64,000 nucleotides of DNA from Diploptera punctata (lineage: Eukaryota > Arthropoda > Insecta > Blattodea > Blaberidae): positions 2,870,001 through 2,934,000 of the forward strand of contig JASPKZ010010239.1 of assembly GCA_030220185.1 (NCBI GenBank), given 5' to 3'. Of the stretch, positions 11,705 to 22,005 are shown in pieces. Positions within the stretch are counted from its first letter, which is position 1. The number at the start of each line of letters is the position of its first letter. A model generated the notes under the pieces. The model was not told where the DNA came from. It ran no database searches and saw nothing but the letters and a program-made list of their open reading frames with translations. The translations under genes and the position numbers were made by a program.

Positions 11705-12270
11705 AATACAAGCTGCTAAAATGAAATTCCTTAGACCATTAGCAGGATATCAAACAGACAAAAAACGCAACACAGAAATAAGACAATAACTAAAAGTAGA
11801 GGAATTAAACAAAACAATAGTGAAATACAGAACAAACTGGAAAGAACACTTGGCAAGGATGACTGACAATAGAATACCAAACAACTAAAAGTAGAGGAAT
11901 TGAACACAACAATAGTGAAATACAGAACAAACTGGAAAGAACACTTAGCAAGGATGACTGACAATAGAATACCAAACAACTAAAAGTAGAGGAATTGAAC
12001 ACAACACTAGTGAAATACAGAACAAACTGGAAAGAACACTTAGCAAGGATGACTGACAATAGAATACCAAACAACTAAAAGTAGAGGAATCGAACACAAC
12101 AATAGTGAAATACAGAACAAACTGGAAAGAATACTTAGAAAGGATGACTGACAATAGAATACCAAAAGCAGCATACACCACGAGGATGAAGAAGCATGGG
12201 AAGAAAAAGAAAAGAGGAAAACAGCAGCAATTTGGAGCCGGAACAGGCTAGTAAATAAGCTTAAACCGTG
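11705..12270 (+). mobile_element. LINE-E C-terminal relic containing a tandem array
   Basis: Upstream sequence reads KFLRPLAGYQTDKKRN (11720-11770). Next comes VEELNTTIVKYRTNWKEHL ARMTDNRIP-type sequence, repeated, and finally a Lys-rich end KKHGKKKKRGKQQQ (about 12190-12225). The pattern FLR..AGY...D..RN ... Y..NW..HL.RM...RIP is typical of LINE ORF2 C-termini. The frame changes at each tandem unit, so it is not translatable as a whole. Confidence 0.7.
11788..12167 (+). repeat. 95-bp tandem repeat, four units, derived from LINE coding sequence
   Basis: Units begin with aactaaaagtagaggaatt at 11788, 11883, 11978 and 12073, an exact period of 95. They differ by only a few substitutions. Each unit encodes about one copy of the W..HL.RM.DNRIP segment. 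Because 95 is not a multiple of three, successive units shift frame. Confidence 0.95.
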
Positions 12271-14104
12271 ACGAAGAAGAAGAAGATGACAATTCACTTG
12301 GTAATAGATTCCGGTTCCTCGAATAGCACTTAGAATGTGTCCAAAGATTCAATTATCTGGACGTAACTGCACATATATATTATTTGCTTTGCAGCCCACA
12401 TAAAACAGTGACTCGGCATACCAGAACCGTCGGGAATTGTGAGTTGTATTGCAAGCAGCTAATCCACTTGGTTAAGAACAATTACTACCTAGTATTTCGG
12501 ACGTAGTACGTAAAGAAACTCCGAGTTATTCAGTCCAAGTGTCTCCGCACTGCTGCTGGCGCATCTTGGTACGTCAGCAACAAGTATGTAGTCGAGCTCC
12601 TGTAAGTTTCCTGTATAGGCGAACCATTCAGAAAAATAGTTCGGAGGGTTTGACTCTAAGCTTCCTGATGCGGAGAAACCTCGGCAACGTGGCACATATT
12701 TTTCCTACTCAAGAACGAGTAAACCTTGGCAATATTGCACAAATATGTGAAATTTACAGTCTAACACATCAGTACCTAATCTAGGACGAACTCTGATAAA
12801 TGGAACGTTCTAGTTCGACAACCTCGAACTTAAAAAAGGAGATGGGATGAGTATAAACTCACCAATCTTGATGTTTGTAAATTTGTTTACTAAAGCCTTC
12901 AGACGAGACAAAAAACCTAGCTCCTGGGCTCATAAACCAGCAGTATTGTGCTGCATTTGTAACATGGTGAAAGCTACACACTAAAAACACGAGGTGATCA
13001 TTTTGATCCCTCTATGAAATTTACTCCCATAAGTATGATTCAACTGGCTTATAATTTTACGACTTTTTATTATTTATTGTAAATTTAGTTCCTATAAAAT
13101 TGAGAGGCTGCAGTTATATTGCAGTATGAACGTAGTTACAGAAGTTACTATCTGCAATAACTGAGTAAAAGTATTACAAGTAAATTAAAATCCTGATAGA
13201 CATAGAGAACGTTAGACAGCTAAACTTACATAGATAGATGTGTCAGGGAATGTCTGAGCAATTTAAAATGCAAACACTTACAGCCGAGAATAAGGAATTT
13301 TGGGGACATGCTGTATGTTGCAAAAGTCAGATATTCATTTTATGCAGCATATTCCATTGATGATGATGATAAAATGTTAATGTAAGTGTGGAATTTCAAT
13401 ATCCTATTGGCCCGGGTTTAGGGGTCATGTGTTTATAGTTACTGAAAGCTATTTGAATAATAATAATGATGATGATGATGATGATAAAAAGAAGTGTCTT
13501 GCACCTCACAATGGGGTATAATGATATTACATGGGGGTGCTCTACTCTGTATTGACTCGCTCGTAAAGCAGTCACTCCATATCGGCTCCCATAGAGGATG
13601 AGGGGTGGTTTTTATTTAAAGGGTGGAGGGGTGTGAGGAACGAGCTGATGTGTTATAAATTAGTGGGGGTTGGATCCGCACTGCCTTCACCGGCAGAATG
13701 TGCGGGGTACATCACAGTTCTGTATGGAAAACCAATAAATTCAACCCTACAGATTTCCAATAGCGCTCTGGCATGGTTCCATTCCTACCGTGTGCTTCAC
13801 AAATTCCATGTATCTGCGAATAGAGAAAGTTACACAATTATACATATAACTCTGCATTAAATTCTATACACCAATATTATAAAGTTTGACTTACACATAT
13901 TACAGGAATGTGAAATGATAATTAATGTAGTTATTCTTAGTATATGACATACAAATATAGGACGAAGTAAGTAGATAACATTATATATATCATTACGTGT
14001 GTTCAAATTGCTATGTATGAACCAAAAGCTCAGTTTTCTTTATAATTGAAGGAAATATCTATGAATATGAAATTAACACAGACGATAATATGCATTAAAA
14101 AAAT
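12271..14104. other. No gene recognised; short GAT microsatellite
   Basis: A (gaa)n run at 12280 and (aat)(gat)n at 13438-13485 are the only clear structures. Open frames at 12489-12784 and 13633-13860 carry no recognisable domain and are probably chance. Confidence 0.5.
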
Positions 14105-14385
14105 AAAGGGAATCTACTACAGACCTTATAAATCCCTTGGGGTAGTAGGAAGTTCATGATTCCACCGTTGTAGACATTCTGCATGATATGTGACCCGGAT
14201 TGTCAGTCATGCGTAATAGTTGCATTTACCCCTGAACATAGTCTGATAATATTATTCCTGTACGGGACTGACTCGATCCCAGGACCGCCAGACATTTTAG
14301 GCTAGTTTAAAATTCCTGACCCCATCACGACTCAAAACCCCGACCTTCCGACTTGTAGTATATTACCTTAACGAATTACGTTATG
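14105..14385 (-). mobile_element. SINE-E, old copy
   Basis: Minus-strand relative of the well-defined SINE at 50628-50930. Shared blocks in the same order are cttggggtagtagg, tttacccctgaac, gactgactcgatcccaggac, ttaaaattcctgacccc and cgaccttccgacttgtagta, ending in ccttaacgaattacg. Many substitutions indicate age. Confidence 0.7.
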
Positions 14386-15016
14386 GTTTATTTACTCCTA
14401 TGTAATATACCAGGAATACTTTATTTTTATTGATGAATGTCACTCTGTGATTTCGGGATAATGTGTTGTACAGATACCACGTGACTGTGATACAAGGACG
14501 TTACTTCACTTTGTATGTTCCCAGTCCTATATTACCAGAAACTTTAATAAGACTATTTAACTCATTCCCCAAATGGGAGTCAATAACCAATCACGTTTCA
14601 ATGATTTCTGTTTTACAACCAATCAGAGTCGTGTTTCACGAAATATTTATCAGTGTTAAATTTACCATATTAAAGAAAGCTCCTCCTTTTTAATATTCTG
14701 AACAGGTCTGACCATTATTTTGCAGTGACTGAGCCTGTAAGAAATACGGCTACCAGATTGTATATATGGTGCATAGACGGCAACATATAGCGCTTGCAGG
14801 AGTTAATATAATAACATTTGTAGCAATTTATTATACCACAAAAAAACACTGTTTGCACTTTCTTAAATGTATTTTTTCCCAGGTAATAATCCAGAAAAAT
14901 ATAATTGTCATATTTACATCATACGACATCAGAAATGAATTAATATACAGTTTGATGTGTTTCATTTTTTCTCCACTAGAGAGCATTCCTATAATATTGC
15001 GTTCCTTTTACAATAC

Positions 15017-15020
<4 letters not shown>

Positions 15021-15061
<41 letters not shown>

Positions 15062-15159
15062 GCTTTATTTTACCTGGCAGAGTTAAGGCCTTAAGGCTTT
15101 GTCTACCACTCAACCAGGTTTAAAAAAATACAAACAAAAAAATAGTCTTAAATCTAAAT

Positions 15160-15199
<40 letters not shown>

Positions 15200-17127
15200 G
15201 ATTACAAGTTATGAATACAATACAATTAATATTTATAATGTATTTTGATTTACTCTAAATTTAACGAATTAAATATATAATATGTACAAGATATATAAAA
15301 AACGAGGAAAAGATTAATGACATAGTATAAAATTAAATAAATAGAGAAAAATTAATTATTAGACAACAGGTAACTGTATAAGCGTGACTTAAAGGTACCA
15401 AGTGTGCGGCAACCCCTGATATCTTGAGGAAGGAGATTCCAGGAGCGGGCAGAGGCTACTGTGAAGGAAGTAGAATAGGAGGAAGTGCTATGAAGAGGAA
15501 TTGTTAGCAGACTGCTATCTTGTGACCTAGTGTCAATATTGTGGTAAGAGGATAACTTCTCAAATCTGGACGCCAGGTAAGTAGGGATGTAGGAATTCAG
15601 AAGCTTGAAAAGTAGTGAAAGAGAGTGCAATTTACGTCTGTCAGTAAGACGGAGCCAAGAGAGGTTATTAAAGTGTTCGGAAATATGGTCATAACGGCGG
15701 ATATTGAAAATGAATCGAACGCAAGCATTATGAACACGCTGCAGTCTCTGCGACAAGTCATAGTTTAGATCATTATATATAATGTCACAATAATCGAAGT
15801 GTGGTAACACAAGATTCTGCACAAGGATTTGTTTTAACGAAACTGGGAGAAAATTCTTTAAACGTCTAAGATAATGTAAGATGGAGAAAGTCTTTTTACA
15901 TATGTGTTTCACTTGTGTTTGCCAGGTTAAATTTGCGTCTAGATGTAGTCCAAGATCTATTACTGAAGAAGAATAAGGGATAATTATATTATTTATAGTA
16001 ATGTTTGGAAGTGTAGATATGTCAAAGGTTGTAAGCAGTCTTTGTTGTCCCATTAGAATTACTTGTGACTTGTTAGGATTTAGATTTAGACCGATACTTG
16101 AAGACCAGTTAAAGATGGATATGAGATCGTCATTCATTTTTGTCAAGCTGTTATAGAGAGAATGAGGAGGTGAATGTAGGTAAATTTGGAGATCATCAGC
16201 GTAGAGGTGATAACGGCAGTGCTTTAGTACAGTTGGCAAGTCATTTATGTAGATTGAGAAAAGAAGAGGTCCGAGAACACTGCCCTGGGGGACTCCAGCC
16301 GGCACGTTGCGCCAAGACGAAGATCTAGAGTTTAATGAAACGTATTGTTGACGACCGTGCAGGTATGAGTCGAACCAGGATACAGCGCTGTCAGACAAGT
16401 GTAGGTGCTTGAGCTTTATCATAAGTAAGTCGTGGTCTACTGTGTCAAAAGCTTTGCTGAAGTCAAGTAAGGTTAAAGGAGTCAATTGACGTCTGTCCAC
16501 GGCTTCACGAATATCTTCAGTAATTTTTAGCAAAGCTGTGGTTGTGCTATGACCAGATCTAAAGCCGGATTGATAAGGATCAAGGAGGTGATTTTCTTGG
16601 AGATATTCAGTCATTTGCTTATGTACAATATGTTCCAGGGCTTTAGATAATGTCGGAAGGATGCTAATCGGTCGGAAGTCATTACAGTTAGTTGGTGTAC
16701 TTATTTTTGGTATAGGCCGAACTCTAGACTGTTTCCATACAGTAGGGAAGATAGAAGTTATAAGGGAAGCATTAAAAATATGAGTCACTGTGGGTAGTAT
16801 AATGTCAATGATTTTATTTAGCATTAAAATGCTGATGTTATCTGTTCCTTGTGCATTGGATTTAATCCGCTTGAGTGCTTTTTTAACGTCTATAGGCGAA
16901 ATGTCGTAAAAGTAAAATTTATCTCTTCCTATATGGGGGGATGGGGATAAGTCTTTAAGAATGTCTATTTTAGTCTTGTTGTCTGGAGGTGTCATGGGTA
17001 TTGAGGTAAAATGTTCATTTAAGTCATCTACAGAAATGTCTATAGAGTCAGTTGAAGGATTCAACTAAGTCCCATTGTACGGAGATTTCGCCAAGTGTCC
17101 CGTGCACTTATTTCAGGTCCGATAGTA
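15021..17127 (-). mobile_element. CR1/Jockey-like LINE with (ATT)n tail
   Basis: Minus-strand non-LTR retrotransposon, 5'-truncated: the endonuclease is missing and the left-most recognisable residues read RDTWRNLRTMGL. A 570-codon RT frame follows, then about 330 bp of 3' UTR with (AT)n at 15163-15196, the conserved terminal block ctggttgagtgg ... ggccttaactctgccagg, an AATAAA and an (ATT)n tail (15021-15061). The terminal block recurs as isolated fragments at 21.9 and 31.2 kb. The element sits inside a Helentron-like element. Confidence 0.85.
15352..17064 (-). CDS. LINE reverse transcriptase, 570-codon open frame
   Basis: This is the longest open frame in the window. RT motifs run in order: RPISILPTLSKALEHIV near residue 130, DPYQSGFRSGHSTT near 160, LLDFSKAFDTVDHDLL near 200, GVPQGSVLGPLLF near 258, and the catalytic HLYADDLQIYLHS near 288. 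The thumb and C-terminal region follow (KHICKKTFSILHYLRRLKNF, and an LPQDIRGCRTLGTFKSRLYS end). The frame opens with a non-ATG codon after a stop and is continuous with earlier LINE sequence only through a frameshift. It is therefore the RT portion of a truncated ORF2. RT activity would need the missing endonuclease in trans. The absence of stops over 570 codons indicates recent insertion. Confidence 0.85.
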   Translation of the reverse strand: MNPSTDSIDISVDDLNEHFTSIPMTPPDNKTKIDILKDLSPSPHIGRDKFYFYDISPIDVKKALKRIKSNAQGTDNISILMLNKIIDIILPTVTHIFNASLITSIFPTVWKQSRVRPIPKISTPTNCNDFRPISILPTLSKALEHIVHKQMTEYLQENHLLDPYQSGFRSGHSTTTALLKITEDIREAVDRRQLTPLTLLDFSKAFDTVDHDLLMIKLKHLHLSDSAVSWFDSYLHGRQQYVSLNSRSSSWRNVPAGVPQGSVLGPLLFSIYINDLPTVLKHCRYHLYADDLQIYLHSPPHSLYNSLTKMNDDLISIFNWSSSIGLNLNPNKSQVILMGQQRLLTTFDISTLPNITINNIIIPYSSSVIDLGLHLDANLTWQTQVKHICKKTFSILHYLRRLKNFLPVSLKQILVQNLVLPHFDYCDIIYNDLNYDLSQRLQRVHNACVRFIFNIRRYDHISEHFNNLSWLRLTDRRKLHSLSLLFKLLNSYIPTYLASRFEKLSSYHNIDTRSQDSSLLTIPLHSTSSYSTSFTVASARSWNLLPQDIRGCRTLGTFKSRLYSYLLSNN

Positions 17128-17473
17128 TCCATCCATAGTAATTCTGCCCGAAGGCAGGTCCTTCACTGCAATCACAGCATTTTCATGCTATGCTTGCAGC
17201 TTTACTAGGGAATTGCAGGTGTGGTAGCTTCCCGTTACTTTCCACACCGGTGAAGGATGATAATGATGGTGATGATAATGAGAAGGATGATGATGATGGC
17301 CATATGATTTGATTTCGGGGACCGTTTGGGCCTTAAAGTTTTCCTGAAATTTGTCTTACTGGTGAGGAAAAACCCCGATAAAAACCTCACCCAGAAAAAC
17401 TGCCCCGACCGGGGATCGAACCCGGGCCCGCTGCGTGACAAGGCATCACGCTACCTCGAGACCACAGCGGTGG
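17128..17473 (-). mobile_element. SINE-A1 fused to the 5' end of the CR1-like LINE
   Basis: Complete minus-strand SINE-A1. The head lies at 17473-17400 (ccaccgctgtggtctcgagg), the central block at 17370-17305, and the A1 tail gcagtgaaggacctgccttc ends at ggatggata near 17128. Its 3' end abuts the truncated 5' end of the LINE. Its 5' end abuts the Helentron-like host sequence. The pair together is flanked by acataa. Confidence 0.85.
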
Positions 17474-17861
17474 ACATAAATAGTATGATAAACAAAAATA
17501 GTGTGATAAACAAAAGAAGCAGATGAAGCGTACCTATCGTTTGTCATTTGTTTTCGAACATCGCCGTTTACATTAAATATATAAATATTTTAAAATAACT
17601 ATAGTTAAATAATGAATTGTGAGTAAACTGCTTAATTGTATTCGTTAAATAGTCCTTACAAATGCCACTATTGATTTCCAAATTCTCTAGATAAATTGGA
17701 AATCACTCGTGGCATTACTTTTGAATATTACTCAGTAATAAGGGAATAATTCCTACAGCGAAATTTAAAACACACATATTTAAAACTAAGGACTATTTCA
17801 AAACTATACTCGTTGTGAATCTTATAAACCCTTTTTAAAATTAATTAATTATATCCTTCAA

Positions 17862-18209
17862 GTCCACCACTCTGGTCTCGAGGTAGCGTGCTGCCTTGTC
17901 ACGCAGCGGGCCCGGGTTCGAACCCCGGTCGGGGCAGTTTTTCTGGGTAACGTTTTTATCGGGGTTTTACCTCACCTGTAAAGCAAATGTCAGGAAAACG
18001 TTAAGGCCCAAATGGTCCCCGAAATCATATGGCCATCATCATCATCATCATCCTTATCATTATCATCATCATCATCTTTCACCGGTGTGGAAAGCAACGG
18101 GAAGCTATCACACCTACAAATCCCTAGTAAAGCTGCAAAAGCATAGCATGAAAATACTATGATTGCAGTGAAGGACCTGCCTTCGGGCAGAATTACTATG
18201 GATGGATGG
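17862..18209 (+). mobile_element. SINE-A1 with near-perfect target duplication
   Basis: Full-length copy with head ccaccactctggtctcgagg, B box gggttcgaacccc, central block, ccggtgtggaaagcaacggg body and A1 tail with ggatggatgga. Flanked by atatccttcaa (17851-17861) and atattcttcaa (18210-18220), one mismatch. Confidence 0.9.
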
Positions 18210-18255
18210 ATATTCTTCAATACATATAGAATGCTGCTTATTGTTAACTGAAATT

Positions 18256-18652
18256 GTTATTTCCCCCCCCCAAATGCCCCAGGTTGTCTTTCGACATTCC
18301 TGGTTTCTCTCCTGGCATGGCGTACTTGTAACCCACTTCTGAGGTTAGGGCGCCTGGAAGGTGGGGTTACGTTGCCCCGATGATATGATGGGTGATGATG
18401 ATGGTGATAATGGTGCGCCAGGAGAGTCCCTAATCCTAAACTTAACCTAACCTGAATATGAATGATGATGATTGCGATGACCATATGATTTCGGGGATCG
18501 TTTGGGTCTTAAAATTTTCCTGACATTTGTCTTACAGGTGAGGAAAAACCCGGATAAAAACCTCACCCAGAAAAACTGTCCCGACTGGGGATCGAACGCG
18601 GGCCCGCTGCGTGACAAGGCAGCACGCTACCCCGAGACCACAGCGGTGGACC
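18256..18652 (-). mobile_element. SINE-A2 (second tail type)
   Basis: Same head and central block as A1 (18652-18480), but the tail is different. On the plus strand the tail reads ccaggttgtctttcgacatt, then tctgaggttagggcgcctgg and gcgccaggagagtccctaat. The 3' end is a run of C (G in the element). The copy is uninterrupted and serves as the empty-site reference for the copies at 20.05 and 38.3 kb. Confidence 0.85.
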
Positions 18653-19004
18653 TCGTTCAAATAAAAACTGTGGAAAATTAATATTACTAAAATTTAATAT
18701 AAAAATAACTGAGGATTATTAATATTAATTTTTGAGGTAATTAATTCTACATTAGGCAGTAGAAAGCTTATCTTTATATTTACTTTTATACTCTTCAGTT
18801 CTCAAGTGAAATTATGACAAGTGAAAATTTATATTTGTATTTAGTGTTTTTTTTTATCGAAACGTAATATTAATCTCCAAATCAAATATTATTTTCGGCC
18901 TCAAATGTGAGGGCGACGACTTTATATGAGCCTAGTTCTGTTTTTTAAAAGTAACAATTTTGATTTTATGTTATGTAACAAAATTAATTACATTTTTACG
19001 AAAA
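18653..19004. other. No feature recognised
   Basis: AT-rich spacer without a supported feature. Confidence 0.5.
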
Positions 19005-19222
19005 ATAATTAGGGGTAAATTCCATAGAGTAAGAAAGAGGGGACGACCTAGGAAAACTTGGAAGCGAACAGTAGAGGAGGAAGCAAAGTAAAGAGGGAAA
19101 AGCTGTAAACAAGTGAAGTGGCTGGTTGGAAGCAGAGTACACTGGAGGAACTTTACTGCTGCCCTATGTTCCATTTAGGAATTACAGGAAATAAATAATA
19201 ATAATAATAATAATAATAAATA
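19005..19222 (+). mobile_element. LINE-F C-terminal relic with (ATA)n tail
   Basis: Reads RVRKRGRPRKTWKRTVEEEA, then GKSCKQVKWLVGSRVHWRNF and an ALCSI-type end, with one in-frame stop. This is the conserved end of several LINE ORF2 proteins (GRPRKTW ... L..NR..WR.FV.ALCS). A (ATA)n tail follows at 19195-19220. Strongly 5'-truncated. Confidence 0.75.
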
Positions 19223-19282
19223 CATTTCAAGGAAGTTGAGAGTTTATCATTTATGAAACAGTAATTTTATAGAGTTTTTATA

Positions 19283-19835
19283 TATTTATTCATTCATAGT
19301 GTTCTGATCAAGAGCAGGTCTTTCACTGGAAACTCAGCATTCTCCACTCTTTCCTTAACTCAGGTTTCCTTTTTGTATCTGCATACAAACCATTTATTTT
19401 AATATTGTCTATCATCTGATGCCTTTTTCTGCCTCTAACTTTCTTTCCGTTGACCATTCCTTCTAGAGCATCCTTCAGCAGGCAGTTTATTCTTAGCCAA
19501 TGGCCAATCCAATTCCTTTTCCTCTTCTTTATGAGTTCCAGCATTATTCTTCTTTCAGCCACTCTATCTAGCACATCTTTATTTCTTACTTTGTCTGTCC
19601 ATTTTATACGTTCCATTCTTCTCCATATCCACATCTCAAAAGCTTCCAGTCGCTTTTCCTCATTCCGTCGTAATGTCCAGGTCTCTGCACCATACAATGC
19701 TACACTCCATACAAAGCACTTCACTAGCCTCTTCCTTAATTCTTTTGCCAAAGGTCCGCAGAAAATGCTTCTCTTCTTGTTGAAAGCTTCTTTTGCCATT
19801 GGTATCCTCTGTTTTACTTCTTGACCGCAGATCAT
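19283..19835 (-). mobile_element. LINE-G C-terminal fragment; 3' end matches the SINE-A1 tail
   Basis: An uninterrupted 170-codon frame on the minus strand contains FVWSVALYGAETWTLRRNEE, FEMWIWRRMERIKWTDKVRN, KKRKRNWIGHWLR and VRGRKRHQMIDNI. These are the standard LINE post-RT blocks. After the frame comes ccagtgaaagacctgctctt, gatcagaacactatgaatga and a degenerate (GAAT)n, which resembles the SINE-A1 3' end. Severely 5'-truncated, with the frame still open, so probably not very old. Confidence 0.8.
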
Positions 19836-20050
19836 GTTACTACTGATAGTACAATTATATATTTATATACTGTTGTAATCTATTCTCAATGGTTAATAAC
19901 GAAATATTAATGTGAAAATTGAAGAGAGTTATGTAACATAATTCTAAAATAAAACAGAGTTTTTAAATGAGTGAATACATGTAATCCTTCATATATCATA
20001 TAGGATACAAAGGGAAGTTGTTGCTCCAACTGTAGTAATATTTTGACAAT

Positions 20051-21296
20051 GTACACCGTTGTGGTCTCTGGGTAGTGTGCTGCCTTGTCACGCAGCGGGC
20101 CTAGATTCGATCCCTGGTCGGGAGAGTTTTTCTGGGTGAGGTTTTTATCGGGGTAAGAAAAATGTCAGGAAAACTTTAAGGCCCAAACGATCTCCGAAAT
20201 CATATGGCCATCGCAATCATCATCATTCATATTCATCTTAGGTTAAGCTTAGGATTAGAGACTCTCCTGGCGCACCACTATCATCATCATCACCCATCAT
20301 ATTGTGCCGGACCGAACCACGCTCTGGTAAACCATTATTTGTACTGGCGCAACCACGCTCAATGCTACCAGAATTTGCACCGTATAGGTGCTGGATCAAA
20401 CCGTTATTGTTGATAACTATTTTGATTGGAAAGCATAGATTGTTCAAATTAATACATCTTTGCCAGGGCCCATAGAGGCAAAGAGGAATTCAACTTTCTT
20501 TACTCAATTCTCCCAATTTGTAATGTTTACTGACTTATAAAATACAATCGTGGAAGCTTTGGAATAAAGAACTAACACACGCTTGAGTAAGCTTTTGGAA
20601 TTTGACTTAGACATCTGACTAATGCTAACTACTGAATGAATAGGCATAGAGTAAGTAAAAACCACAACTAAAGTTTTTAATGCAAGTCAAAATATTAGTC
20701 AGAAATAATATAAAGATAAATAAATAAATATTCGCTTTACAAAGAAAATAATTCATAGTTGATCATCTATACAAAAAGAAAATATGATATAAATCAACTT
20801 ACATAGGCCCTACACACATACATGATCAATCACTCAAGTCCAGCCTCGGGTTGGGGGAAATACTGTCCTGGCGTCCCCACCCTGGCTCACTGGACTAAAC
20901 AAACATAACCAGCTTTCCTGAGCTGTTCTGATCAGACTCCAACGGTGACTAAGTAGATGATCCCCTGATGTTACGAAACACAGCTATTTATGAGAGTTCA
21001 CAGGGAGAGGGGGAATGCGCGATAGCACAGGGTGCGCACTAGGAAAGGGAAGGGATAGATAGGAAAGCATTTGGCACTGTTCATAAAGATGACACTCGAG
21101 ATGGAGACGCGATGACGTATAGTTTGCGCAGTAATTCCTGTATCGAAATGTCCATTTCGGTACAATATCATCGGGACAACGAAACCCCGGCTTCCAGGCG
21201 CTCCAACCTCAGAACTGGGTTACAAGTACGCCATGCCAGAAGGAAACCAGAAATGTCGAAAGACAAACCTGGGGCATTTGAAAAAAGTATATATTT
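20051..21296 (+). mobile_element. SINE-A2 interrupted by a solo LTR
   Basis: The head (20053-20125), central block and first tail half (ttaggttaagcttaggatta ... gcgcaccactatc) lie left of the LTR. The second half (cgggacaacgaaaccccggc ... cctggggcatttg) resumes at 21169. The target duplication ttttgacaat lies at 20041-20050 and 21297-21306. The reconstructed order matches the uninterrupted copy at 18256-18652. Confidence 0.85.
20303..21164. mobile_element. Solo LTR, 862 bp, with TSD ATAT
   Basis: Begins tgtgccgga and ends tccatttcggtaca, so it has the TG...CA ends and short inverted termini of an LTR. It is flanked by ATAT at 20299-20302 and 21165-21168. Removing it plus one ATAT restores the SINE sequence cccatcatatcatcgg seen in other copies. 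There is no internal region, so it is probably a solo LTR left by recombination. A TIR DNA element of the same size is the alternative. A second copy is at 33328-34084. Strand is undetermined. Confidence 0.8.
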
Positions 21297-21306
21297 TTTT
21301 GACAAT

Positions 21307-21924
21307 CGTCATATTGTAATTTCTTATGGGACTATATAGCTGTTTAGAAATGCGTATAGGTGTGATTTCAATATGGTAAAAAATTGATTTATTAGAAAAA
21401 TCTTTGAATTCTCTTTTCTAGTAGATGAGGGACAGTCAGACGCTATCCTAATTCAGAATTAAATTGAACATTAATTTATTAAATAATCAAATGACACGTC
21501 ACAAATAAAACATTTCATGTAGTTAGTATTGCATTGCAATCGATTTACAGAGAAGAGGCCACAGTCCATTTTTTATGAAGTTGTGGTTTTGTATCACATT
21601 ATTTTGCACTCCTACTAAAATGCCTTCCCTTAAATACTATTAATATATTTCTTAGATCTATTAGTGAAGACAGAACACACAACTAATGCCTAAACTAGGA
21701 AGTGAAGAAGAAGAAGAAGATATTTCTCTATAATCACAAGAATGCTGCAGGACTAATACACTTTGATTACAAAATGTGCATATAGGAGTGCAGAACACAC
21801 AATCTCAATTTAGTAAAACTAAAACTGACTGAGGACTTTCTGCATGAAGCGACTCATTTTTATTTAATTTTCTCACTTTTTATAGCAGTTAGACTTTTAT
21901 ATGTACCTCAATTTTCATTTAGTA
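21307..21924. other. No feature recognised
   Basis: AT-rich; short (gaa)n near 21705. Nothing supported. Confidence 0.5.
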
Positions 21925-22005
21925 TTTTATTTATTTATGTAGCTTGCTAGCGTTATGGCCATGTGGCCTTTTCTTCCACTCACCAGGACAAACATATGTT
22001 ATTTT
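21925..22005 (-). mobile_element. CR1-like LINE 3'-end fragment
   Basis: tttatttatgtagcttgcta ... ggccttttcttccactcaccagg aligns with the terminal block of the LINE at 15055-15118 (ttattttacctggcagagtt ... ccactcaaccagg). Only the last ~80 bp are present. Confidence 0.5.

Larger units (their letters stand above)
14551..17731 (+). mobile_element. Helentron-like non-autonomous element (i), interrupted
   Basis: The left part (14551-15020) starts gactatttaac and the right part (17474-17731) has the inverse gttaaatagtc at 17644, followed by a hairpin ending gtggcattact. The same parts are contiguous in the copies at 27590 and 41674, which shows that 15021-17473 is an insertion. The hairpin loop is deleted here. 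Subterminal inverted repeats plus a 3' hairpin, with no obvious target duplication, fit Helentron-associated elements. The class assignment is inference. Confidence 0.7.

Noticed and set aside
11788..12167. CRISPR array
   Set aside because: Head-to-tail 95-bp repeats without spacers, derived from LINE coding sequence, in a eukaryotic context.
17890..17935. tRNA gene (also similar heads at 6930, 24240, 28430, 46830, 50890, 56140)
   Set aside because: These are SINE heads: the same head recurs with SINE bodies and target duplications, and the cloverleaf stems are not kept.
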